In this document: piece by piece, positions 1 through 5,423 of the stretch
Layout of the letters: each line of letters opens with the position of its first letter
How positions within the stretch are numbered: position 1 is the stretch's first letter
From: Candidatus Sumerlaeota bacterium
Lineage (GTDB): Bacteria > Sumerlaeota > Sumerlaeia > SLMS01
Direction: 5' to 3'
Length of the DNA stretch: 6,845 nt
Assembly: GCA_020850785.1 (NCBI GenBank)
Contig: JADZDZ010000312.1
Location: forward strand, 1-6,845
The notes under the pieces: generated by a model
What the model was told of the DNA's origin: nothing
The model's input: only the letters and a program-made list of their open reading frames with translations
The model's database searches: none
Made by a program: the position numbers and the translations under genes

Positions 1-74
1 AATCCTATCCCACCGATCAGCAGGATTGCGGCACTAACGAGTTTGAGTTTGCTTGAACCGTCGTTGGTGGCCAT
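1..74 (-). CDS. 5' end of a leftward gene, probably membrane-anchored or exported (partial)
   Basis: Only the first 24 codons lie in the window; the gene continues past the left edge. The minus strand reads MATNDGSSKLKLVSAAILLI and then GGIG. This is a short polar N-terminus with two lysines followed by a hydrophobic run, as expected for an N-terminal membrane anchor or the start of an uncleaved signal. The ATG at 74 is preceded by GGAG (plus-strand positions 84-87) at a spacing of 9 nt, which favours it over an in-frame ATG at 92 that has no Shine-Dalgarno sequence. The gene is transcribed divergently from the exporter permease at 167, so the two share one intergenic region. The family cannot be recognised from so little sequence. 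That it is a real gene is inferred from the start signal and the continuous open frame. Confidence 0.5.
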   Translation of the reverse strand, partial: MATNDGSSKLKLVSAAILLIGGIG

Positions 75-103
75 GTGGATTTGCTCCGTCATGAAAGGAT
101 AAC

Positions 104-157
104 GGCAAACAAGCTCCCTTCCTTCGCATTCCAGCTGATTGGACCGTGTTGTTTGCC
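104..157. promoter_or_regulatory. Widely spaced perfect inverted repeat in the divergent intergenic region
   Basis: GGCAAACAA at 104-112 is matched by its exact reverse complement TTGTTTGCC at 149-157, with 36 nt between the arms and about 45 bp centre to centre. Both arms lie between the two divergent starts (74 leftward, 167 rightward). The arrangement fits two oppositely oriented binding sites for one regulator of both genes. It could also be a long-loop RNA hairpin in the rightward transcript. The repeat is read directly; its role is inferred. No convincing -35/-10 pair was seen on either strand here. Confidence 0.4.
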
Positions 158-166
158 ACCAAGTGT

Positions 167-1897
167 ATGTCATCCGCCCAACTAGAGACACAACATTCGT
201 CACTTTTTCGCCAGACAAAGGTGCGCGTGGCGGTGAATACGGTGCGCCATATCAAGAGCCACCTGTATCTTCACGCGGCGGTGGGCGTGGGGTTGCTGAC
301 GGTGCTGCTGGCGCTGGGAATTGGCATCTTCTACTACATCTTTTCATTCCTGATGCGCCCGCCGGTGTTCGGCGCGCCGCTGATGGACCGGTTGGTGGGG
401 ATCGTTTTTCTGATCTTCTTTTCGATGCTGCGGTTTTCGAATTTGATCATCACGCTTTCCACGACGTACCTGTCGCGGGAGGTGGAATTCCTGATGGGGC
501 TTCCCATATCGCGGCAGTCGGTTTTTCGGCAGAAGCTGATGGAATCGGTCGTGTACAGTTCGTGGGCTTTTGCGGTGTTGAGCATCCCGATCTTCGTCAG
601 CTTCGGCTATGTGCGCTCCGCCCCGTGGTATTACTATATTCTGATCATCCTTCTGGTGATTCCCTTCCTGCTGGTGCCGGCTTCGCTGGGGGCGATTGTG
701 ACGATGCTGCTCACGTCGTTCCTTCCCGCGCGAAAGACGAGGACGCTGGCGATTGTGCTCGGCATTGTGTCGCTGGGGGCGATGTTCGCGATTGGCAGGA
801 TCACGGGGCTGGGGAGGCTGCTGGCTTCGGCGGACCAGCAGGACCTGCTGCAGATCATGAGCGCGCTCGGCATCGGCAGTTCGCCACTGCTACCAAGCGC
901 GTGGCTGTCGAATGCGCTGCTGGCGATCGCGCCGGCGGATCCGTCCGACCGCAATCTGGGGATGTTCCTCTACTGGCTGGCGATGCTGGTGGCCACGGCG
1001 TTGTTCCTGCTGGAGGTCACGCGTTGGCTGGTGCCGCCGTTGTATTATCGCGGATGGTCGCTGTCGCGCGATGCGGCGGTGCGCGAGGTTGAATCGAATG
1101 CGAAGTTCACGCCGTTCCGCATCATCGACGCGCAACTGGAGCGATGGCTGCCGCAGTCGACGGCGGGGCTGCTGAGCAAGGACTTGAAGACGTTCTGGCG
1201 CGATCCTTCGCAGTGGGCGCAGCTTGTGATTCTCTTCGGCCTGATGGTGATGTACGTCACGAACCTTGGTTGGTCCTCGCGCTATGGGAACACGATCACC
1301 CGCGTGGTTGAGGAGGCGAACTGGCGCCTGATCCTTTCGATCTTCAACCTCGCGGCGACATGCTTCATTCTTTCCATTCTGACGACGCGGTTTGTCTACC
1401 CGATGCTGAGTCTGGAGGGACGCGGCTTCTGGACGGTGGGGCTGGCGCCGATTCCGCGCACGCGGATCGTGTGGCAGAAGTTCATCCTGTGCCTGCTGCT
1501 GTGCATTTTTGTCAGCGTGCCGTTGACCATCCTTTCCAACGTGATTCTGAAGGTGCCGGGGGATTTTGTCTGGATGTCGCTGGGGTCGGTGCTGGTGATG
1601 AGCGTTGGCCTTACCAGCATGAGCGTTGGCATCGGTGCGATCCTGCCGGATTTCAAGGAGGACAACCCCGCGCGCATCGCGAACGGCATCGGTGGCACGC
1701 TGAACGTATTGTTGTCGCTGATCTACATCGCGCTGTCGGTCATCTCGATCGCGCTGCCGTACCTTTTCGCGAACGCCTGGTTTTTGTCGTCAGTGTACGG
1801 CATCGCCTACCTGATGTTGGCGGCGGGATTGCAGGCCTTGGCGATCGTGGTGCCGCTGCGGCTGGGGCTTCGCCGCTGGGAACGGCTCGAATTTTGA
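167..1897 (+). CDS. ABC-2-type exporter permease, putative ABC transporter membrane subunit
   Basis: A polytopic inner-membrane protein of about 576 residues with roughly twelve hydrophobic segments by eye: six in the first half, a soluble loop around residues 290-345, and six in the second half. Two sequence features match large ABC exporter permeases of the ABC_tran_2 type: the EVEFLMGLPIS stretch after the second membrane segment (about residues 105-115) and SLEGRGFWTVGLAPI after the eighth (from S415). Such proteins work with a separate ATPase to export an unknown substrate. No ATPase gene, Walker A or signature motif occurs in the window, so the partner would lie elsewhere, perhaps beyond the left edge. 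The start is uncertain. GTG at 146 and ATG at 167 lack a Shine-Dalgarno sequence, and codons 167-220 are AT-richer than the rest. GTG at 233 (reading MNTVRHIKSH), with AAGGTG upstream, is a good alternative. The family call is fairly sure; the substrate is unknown. Confidence 0.8.
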   Translation: MSSAQLETQHSSLFRQTKVRVAVNTVRHIKSHLYLHAAVGVGLLTVLLALGIGIFYYIFSFLMRPPVFGAPLMDRLVGIVFLIFFSMLRFSNLIITLSTTYLSREVEFLMGLPISRQSVFRQKLMESVVYSSWAFAVLSIPIFVSFGYVRSAPWYYYILIILLVIPFLLVPASLGAIVTMLLTSFLPARKTRTLAIVLGIVSLGAMFAIGRITGLGRLLASADQQDLLQIMSALGIGSSPLLPSAWLSNALLAIAPADPSDRNLGMFLYWLAMLVATALFLLEVTRWLVPPLYYRGWSLSRDAAVREVESNAKFTPFRIIDAQLERWLPQSTAGLLSKDLKTFWRDPSQWAQLVILFGLMVMYVTNLGWSSRYGNTITRVVEEANWRLILSIFNLAATCFILSILTTRFVYPMLSLEGRGFWTVGLAPIPRTRIVWQKFILCLLLCIFVSVPLTILSNVILKVPGDFVWMSLGSVLVMSVGLTSMSVGIGAILPDFKEDNPARIANGIGGTLNVLLSLIYIALSVISIALPYLFANAWFLSSVYGIAYLMLAAGLQALAIVVPLRLGLRRWERLEF

Positions 1898-1997
1898 TGG
1901 AAAGGGTGCGTGTGTCGTTTGGGAGTTGACATTCTGGCGTCGCATTGCCATCCACTATCTTCTGAATGCCGCTGCGAAGGCCGAAAGTTTTCATTCG

Positions 1998-2315
1998 ATG
2001 ATTCATCCACTTGCCGCACTGATCCGCTTCCACGAAATGCAGACGGAGGCTTCCGTGAAACCGGAGGCGCCGCCGCAGCAGGAGGCGCTTCGCCTGCAGC
2101 AGGCGATGTCGCCGACGCTTCAGCAGCATTACCTGAAGCTGTTTGCGCGCTATGGCTCCACGGCGGTGCTGCCGCTGCGGCGCGGGACCTGCACCGGTTG
2201 CCACATGCGCCACCCAGCAGGGGCGGGCAAGCTGGCCGAGGGGGTTTCCCAGTGCCAGAACTGCCACCGGCTGGTTTACGACGCGGACGAGGCATTCGAG
2301 CTCTGCGTCGGCTGA
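1998..2315 (+). CDS. Short C4-type zinc-ribbon protein (zf-RING_7-like)
   Basis: A 105-residue protein whose C-terminal half matches the zinc ribbon of the zf-RING_7 / C4-type zinc ribbon family. It has CTGCH at 65-69 and CQNCHRLVY at 86-94, so C65, C68, C86 and C89 would bind one zinc. The preceding LQQHYLKLFARYGS segment (41-54) resembles the helix that leads into the ribbon in that family. Typical members are about 240 residues with a long N-terminal coiled coil; here only a short Gln/Glu-rich helix (about 26-50) precedes the ribbon. Members are thought to bind nucleic acid or protein, but no specific role can be given. Each CxxC happens to be followed by His, which imitates haem c motifs, yet ATG 1998 gives no signal peptide, so a cytochrome is unlikely. 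The Shine-Dalgarno sequence is weak. A TTG at 1926 would add 24 residues. The gene follows the exporter gene after 100 nt with no terminator seen. Confidence 0.75.
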   Translation: MIHPLAALIRFHEMQTEASVKPEAPPQQEALRLQQAMSPTLQQHYLKLFARYGSTAVLPLRRGTCTGCHMRHPAGAGKLAEGVSQCQNCHRLVYDADEAFELCVG

Positions 2316-2317
2316 CG

Positions 2318-2333
2318 GTATAGATGTCTATAC
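2318..2333. promoter_or_regulatory. Perfect palindromic dyad, possible operator
   Basis: GTATAGATGTCTATAC consists of 7-bp perfect arms around a TG centre. It starts two bases after the stop codon of the zinc-ribbon gene, in an AT-rich patch (through CAATTTG) within GC-rich surroundings. TATACA at 2329-2334 could be a -10 box, but no matching -35 was found. The TCTATACAA half resembles the TTGTATAGA-type half-sites bound by some GntR/HutC-family repressors. That comparison is from general knowledge and is weak. It is likely to concern the gene starting at 2491. An RNA hairpin is also possible, but the 2-nt centre makes a DNA operator more natural. Confidence 0.4.
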
Positions 2334-2366
2334 AATTTGTTCGCACCACCCCAAGGCAAACCCCAT

Positions 2367-2418
2367 GGCCCCCGGCGTTGTCTGGTAGGTAGTCCTGCCG
2401 AAGGATGCCGGAAAGGCC
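2367..2418 (+). promoter_or_regulatory. Long imperfect hairpin in the leader of the exported-protein gene
   Basis: The core is GGTAGG-TAGT-CCTGCC (2384-2399), a 6-bp stem with one G-U pair and a 4-nt loop. Two 12-nt arms flank it directly (2372-2383 and 2400-2411); they pair through CCGGC/GCCGG, then G-U, U-A and U-G pairs with two mismatches. GGCC at 2367-2370 and 2415-2418 can extend the base. A smaller hairpin CCGC-N8-GCGG follows at 2424-2439. No T-run follows, so it is not an intrinsic terminator. It does not match a tRNA, the SRP RNA core or RNase P as I know them. A cis-acting leader structure or a small RNA are both open. Confidence 0.4.
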
Positions 2419-2477
2419 GCTTACCGCTTGTTCCTGCGGGCGCGCGCGTGCCCTTCTGGCGGGGTCAATTCAATCAC

Positions 2478-2483
2478 GAAGGA
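2478..2483 (+). promoter_or_regulatory. Shine-Dalgarno sequence fixing the GTG start at 2491
   Basis: GAAGGA lies 7 nt before the GTG at 2491. The protein from that GTG opens with a good signal peptide. The upstream in-frame TTG at 2428 has no such site and would put a Gly/Arg-rich stretch ahead of the signal peptide. Confidence 0.7.
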
Positions 2484-2490
2484 TGGCGGC

Positions 2491-3756
2491 GTGAAGGCGT
2501 TTCCAATTTTTTCCAAGGTTGCCCTGATTTGCCTGACGGCAGGGTTGTGCGAAGGTGCCGCGCAGGCCGCAGTGGACGCCCCCGATCCCGTTCGCCACAT
2601 GATCACCACCGCCGCCGCACCGGACACGGGGGTGCTTCCGATGGGCGCGCCCAATTCGCGCTATCCGGCGGTGCCCGGCCCTCTGGTCAACTGCGACGAG
2701 GTGAAATTGCAGGCAATCCTCATGACGCCGACGATCGTCGTCGGGGAGCCGGCGATCATTCGCCTCGTGATCCGCAAGGAGGACCCCGCCATCCCCATCG
2801 TTGAGTTCCGCTCCCGGCTGGCCTACGGCACGGACCTGCACGTCTTCGTGACTCCGCCACGGGGGCGCCCCTACGAGTACGTGGGAAGCAAGGTGGGTTC
2901 GCAGGTGCCGACGGGCGTGGTGACGCTGGACAAGTTCAACACCTACCGTCTGGACTATCGCATGGCGATGGACAAGGACACGGTTTCCGGTGCGGCCTTC
3001 GAGGAGCCGGGTGTCTATCGACTTCGGCTTGTTCACGAATGCGGCAGTGCGATGCCCAACCAGAACCAGACGGTGCTGGGGGAATTTTCCATCACCGTGA
3101 AGGGCGCGGAAGGAGACGATGCCAAGGCGCTCGAATTTCTGAACGACTTCCAACTGTTTGAGTGCATTCAGGGAGGGAGCGCCAGTTACGCGCTCGGCAA
3201 CAAGAAGCTGGACGCATCGCAGGTGGCGATGTTCCAGCGCATCGTGGACCTGACGCCCAAGGCCGCGTTGCGTCCCTTCGCCATGCAGGTGCTGGCGGAC
3301 TATCACATGGAACAGAAGGAAACCGACAAGGCTGTCGCGATTCTTTCAAAGTTGATCGCCGAATATCCGGGAACGCTTCAGGCGGAGGAGGCCACGATGC
3401 GGTCCATTTCGGTGCTCCACACCGAGGGGCGCGAAGCGGAGGCGCGCGCGCGTTTCGACACGGCCTGGCAGGACCCCATCATGAGCCAGTTGATGCTTCC
3501 GGGTTCGCCAAACTGGAAGCGCTACGTGGCGGACTACGAAGCCGCGCCCAATACGGTGACGCAGTGGAGCCTCTACGAGTTGCCGGAAAAAGACCCCCCG
3601 GTCTTCAATCCAAAGGCCACGGGCCCGACGGTGACGCTGACGAAGGAGGCCATCGCGGACCTGAGGCGGCTCGGCAATGTTTCGTTCCTTGGCGCGGGGA
3701 AAGTCGTGGACGAGCAGGGAAACCCCGTGGACGTGGATACGGGCGAGCCTAAGTAA
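2491..3756 (+). CDS. Exported protein of unknown function with an Ig-like region and a TPR-like helical region
   Basis: A 421-residue protein that I do not recognise. From the GTG start it reads MKAFPIFSKVALICLTAGLC and then EGAAQA-AV: a Sec signal peptide with a lysine n-region, a hydrophobic core and a likely signal peptidase I site after AQA (residue 26). The cysteines near it do not form a proper lipobox. Residues about 68-205 are rich in alternating strands (ILMTPTIVVGEPAIIRLVIR, later GVYRLRLVHEC and GEFSITVKG), which suggests an Ig-like beta-sandwich; C68 and C184 could form a disulfide. Residues about 255-330 are helical, with AVAILSKLIAEYPGTLQAEE typical of a TPR-like unit. The C-terminus is polar and Gly/Pro-rich. 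It probably acts in the periplasm or on the surface as a binding or scaffold protein. The 175-nt leader contains a dyad and a hairpin. Its 3' end overlaps convergent lgt by 8 bp. Confidence 0.75.
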   Translation: MKAFPIFSKVALICLTAGLCEGAAQAAVDAPDPVRHMITTAAAPDTGVLPMGAPNSRYPAVPGPLVNCDEVKLQAILMTPTIVVGEPAIIRLVIRKEDPAIPIVEFRSRLAYGTDLHVFVTPPRGRPYEYVGSKVGSQVPTGVVTLDKFNTYRLDYRMAMDKDTVSGAAFEEPGVYRLRLVHECGSAMPNQNQTVLGEFSITVKGAEGDDAKALEFLNDFQLFECIQGGSASYALGNKKLDASQVAMFQRIVDLTPKAALRPFAMQVLADYHMEQKETDKAVAILSKLIAEYPGTLQAEEATMRSISVLHTEGREAEARARFDTAWQDPIMSQLMLPGSPNWKRYVADYEAAPNTVTQWSLYELPEKDPPVFNPKATGPTVTLTKEAIADLRRLGNVSFLGAGKVVDEQGNPVDVDTGEPK

Positions 3757-4582
3757 CAGGCGCCTTTGACCGGCGAATCAATATCACGACTCCCGCCGCA
3801 AACATGAAAAGGGAGAGAATCTGCGACGTGCTGATGGCGCCATTCAGAAACAGGCCGCGCTCCGCATCGCCGCGCAGGTATTCAAGCGTGAAACGCAGCA
3901 CCGAGTAGCCCACGAGGTAGGCTCCCAGCACGACGCCGCGCGGCCGCGTTTTCATCATCATCCAGACGAGTGCGGCGCTGAGGATGAAAAGCCCCGTCGC
4001 CTCCATCAACTGCACGGGCCAGATGGGAAGCGAGTGGCCGTGGAGGGTGTCCGTGATCAACCCCGCGCTCACCTGATCCGCGTAGGCATTCGGCCAAAAC
4101 GCACCGTCGGGCATGACGATCCGCGGCACCCGGATACCGAGCGGAGCCTCGCACTGGCCGCCGTAGCAACACCCCGCCAGATGGCAACCGATGCGCCCGA
4201 AACCGTGGGCCAGCGCAAGCGCCGGCATCAGGATGTCGCCCACCAGCCAAGGATCGAGCTTCTTCCTCTTCAGGTAGAAAAGGCACGCCCCCGCGGCGCC
4301 GATGAAGCCTCCGAGGAAGACAAAGCCCGTGCGGGAAAAGATCATCTCGCCGGGGTTGCGGAGGAAGTCGGGGAACTCCGTGATGATGTAAAGAACGCGC
4401 GCGCCGATGAAGCCCGCCGCGACGGCGATGAACACCAAGTCAAAGAAGATGTCCGGATTCAGGCCACGCCGCTTGCCCAACCACGACGCCAGCAGGGCGC
4501 CGCACAACAAGCCCACGGCGATGAGCAGGCCGTAGGTTCCGATGAAGAATGTGTCGCTGATGCGGATGAGAACGGGATGCAA
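3749..4582 (-). CDS. lgt: Phosphatidylglycerol--prolipoprotein diacylglyceryl transferase
   Basis: Lgt moves the diacylglyceryl group of phosphatidylglycerol to the lipobox cysteine of prolipoproteins, the first step of lipoprotein maturation, in the inner membrane. The 277-residue length fits the family. From the chosen TTG start it reads MHPVLIRI then TYGLLIAVG, the usual Lgt N-terminus; an upstream TTG at 4651 would add 23 residues unlike the family. Other family marks are GARVLY (60-65), FLGGFIGA (89-96), HGFGRIGCHLAGCCYGG (126-142), PVQLMEA (189-195) and EYLRGDAERG (234-243), with about seven membrane segments. The signature is the GRIGC-x3-GCC variant, not the E. coli GRIGN-FINGE form, and position 90 is Leu where E. 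coli has a functional His (H103) and many variants have Tyr, by my alignment from memory. No Shine-Dalgarno sequence precedes either TTG. The gene stands alone on its strand, convergent with the exported-protein gene and divergent from the winged-helix gene. Confidence 0.93.
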   Translation of the reverse strand: MHPVLIRISDTFFIGTYGLLIAVGLLCGALLASWLGKRRGLNPDIFFDLVFIAVAAGFIGARVLYIITEFPDFLRNPGEMIFSRTGFVFLGGFIGAAGACLFYLKRKKLDPWLVGDILMPALALAHGFGRIGCHLAGCCYGGQCEAPLGIRVPRIVMPDGAFWPNAYADQVSAGLITDTLHGHSLPIWPVQLMEATGLFILSAALVWMMMKTRPRGVVLGAYLVGYSVLRFTLEYLRGDAERGLFLNGAISTSQILSLFMFAAGVVILIRRSKAPVT

Positions 4583-4692
4583 ATGAGAACCGGAGGAACC
4601 GCGCGTGTTTGATGCGGGAGATGTTTGTGCGCCGTAAGGCCACCGATGCAAGTCGCGAAACAGGGACCAAAGGCAACGGATAGAGGATGGCG

Positions 4693-4723
4693 AAAAAAAA
4701 GCGAAAATCGGCTTGCGTTTCGC
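4693..4723 (-). terminator. Terminator-like hairpin in the lgt leader, leftward direction
   Basis: Read on the minus strand, GCGAAA, an 11-nt loop, TTTCGC and then eight consecutive T form a 6-bp hairpin followed by a T-tract, the layout of an intrinsic terminator. The stem has only three G-C pairs, so it would be moderate. It lies 111 nt upstream of the lgt start and points toward it, with no leftward gene to its right. It may be an attenuator in the lgt leader, or it may stop antisense transcripts from the right. The rightward strand shows A-rich sequence before the hairpin and no T-tract, so it would not act rightward. Confidence 0.35.
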
Positions 4724-4814
4724 CCACGGCCCCGCTTTGCTGAGGGGTACAATGCAGTGCGGGAGATGAGAGTGTCATGATAATGAATTCAAGTAAGGGG
4801 TTGTACGGCATGGG

Positions 4815-4860
4815 CGGCGGGGATTGCATGATCCCCGCCGTTGACAATGGCGGGGAGGAG
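4815..4860 (+). promoter_or_regulatory. Candidate RNA switch: mutually exclusive hairpins over the winged-helix gene's Shine-Dalgarno site
   Basis: Three segments are involved. A is CGGCGGGGAT (4815-4824), B is ATCCCCGCCG (4831-4840) and C is GGCGGGG (4849-4855). A and B pair perfectly over 10 bp with a 6-nt loop. B and C pair perfectly over 7 bp (CCCCGCC 4833-4839 with C) with a 9-nt loop. Both hairpins use B, so they cannot coexist. C runs into AGGAG (4856-4860), the best Shine-Dalgarno sequence before ATG 4870, so B-C would partly mask it and A-B would free it. A TACAAT at 4748-4753 could be a -10 box, giving a leader of about 110 nt, but no -35 is visible. If translation starts upstream (4777 or 4810) the region is coding instead. 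Confidence 0.4.
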
Positions 4861-4869
4861 AGGGCGCTG

Positions 4870-5379
4870 ATGTGCATTCTGCCGGAGGGCCTGTGGGCCG
4901 ACGAGGCGCGTCGGCGGCTGGCGGAGGTGGCGCAGGAGACAGGCATGAGGCTCGTGCCGGTGGGCGCGGGCGCGCAGGCGGCGATCCCCTGTGACGCACG
5001 GCTGGTGATCCGGCGCGCCTCCACGGGAATTGTGGTTTTCGACGGGCGGGAGGTGCTGCTGACCCCCCTGCAGTTCCGGATGCTGGCGTTTTTGGCGGAG
5101 CACGCCGGGGAGGGGATGCCCTACGAACGGATCGAACAGGTGGTCTGGGACGGGGTGATTGTGGAGCGGCAGCAGATAGGTTTTCACCGCCGTCGCCTGG
5201 AGGAAAAGCTTCAGGGGGGCGCGCGGGAGGCGGAAACACTGATCGAAACGCATCCCCGCTGGGGAATCCGGCTTCGGCTTTCGCGGGAGCAGGTGCGGTT
5301 TGAAGGGGGCGGGGGGATGCTGCTTCGTGCGCCAGCCCGCATTGTCCCCGTCAATTTCATTGCTCGCGAAGTGGGCTGA
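4870..5379 (+). CDS. Winged-helix DNA-binding protein, OmpR/PhoB-type C-terminal domain without a canonical receiver domain
   Basis: A 169-residue protein whose residues about 52-137 form an OmpR/PhoB-type winged helix: GREVLLTPLQFRMLAFLAEH (first strands and helix), PYERIEQVVWDG (second helix), VERQQIGFHRRRLEEKL (recognition helix with its Arg-rich face) and LIETHPRWGIRLRL (wing hairpin, where the family usually ends in GxGYRL). It should bind DNA and regulate transcription. The N-terminal 50 residues (MCILPEGLWADEARRRLAEV onward) look alpha/beta but show no phosphoacceptor receiver pattern, and no histidine kinase is nearby. AGGAG 9 nt upstream favours ATG 4870. In-frame ATGs at 4777, 4783, 4810 and 4828 are alternatives giving up to 200 residues, but the extra sequence is Gly-rich and coincides with an inverted repeat. 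rbfA follows 44 nt downstream, possibly cotranscribed. The target genes are unknown. Confidence 0.75.
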   Translation: MCILPEGLWADEARRRLAEVAQETGMRLVPVGAGAQAAIPCDARLVIRRASTGIVVFDGREVLLTPLQFRMLAFLAEHAGEGMPYERIEQVVWDGVIVERQQIGFHRRRLEEKLQGGAREAETLIETHPRWGIRLRLSREQVRFEGGGGMLLRAPARIVPVNFIAREVG

Positions 5380-5423
5380 CGTATCATTGCGGCGCCTTGA
5401 ACAAACCGGGTCGGATTTGACGG

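Noticed and set aside
139..1092. A long open frame in another frame over the exporter gene.
   Set aside because: Its translation is Gly/Ala/Asp-rich with no membrane pattern, as expected of an out-of-frame reading of a GC-rich gene; the frame ending at 1897 has the family motifs and membrane segments.
1926..1961. Consensus -35 hexamer TTGACA at 1926-1931 followed by TATCTT, as a promoter for the zinc-ribbon gene.
   Set aside because: The spacer to the only -10-like sequence is 24 nt, too long for a sigma-70 promoter, and nothing suitable lies at 16-18 nt.
2372..2411. The leader hairpin as a tRNA, SRP RNA or RNase P RNA.
   Set aside because: There is no T-loop or acceptor pairing, no GGAAGGAAGCAG-type SRP core, and it is far too short for RNase P RNA.
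2470..3306. A 278-codon minus-strand open frame opposite the exported-protein gene.
   Set aside because: His/Arg-rich, with no domain pattern or start signal; it is the antisense shadow of a gene with a clear signal peptide and ribosome binding site.
3746..3766. GCCT-N7-AGGC followed by GCCTTT as a bidirectional terminator between the convergent genes.
   Set aside because: Only four base pairs and no real T-tract on either strand.
4687..4743. An 18-codon open frame starting MAKKKRKSAC, with AGAGG just before the ATG.
   Set aside because: The Shine-Dalgarno spacing is too short and the lysine codons come from the A-run that forms the terminator-like element; there is no independent support for a peptide.
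4841..4869. TTGACA at 4841-4846 as a -35 box.
   Set aside because: No -10-like sequence at 16-18 nt (the bases there are GC-rich), and the hexamer lies in the loop between segments B and C.
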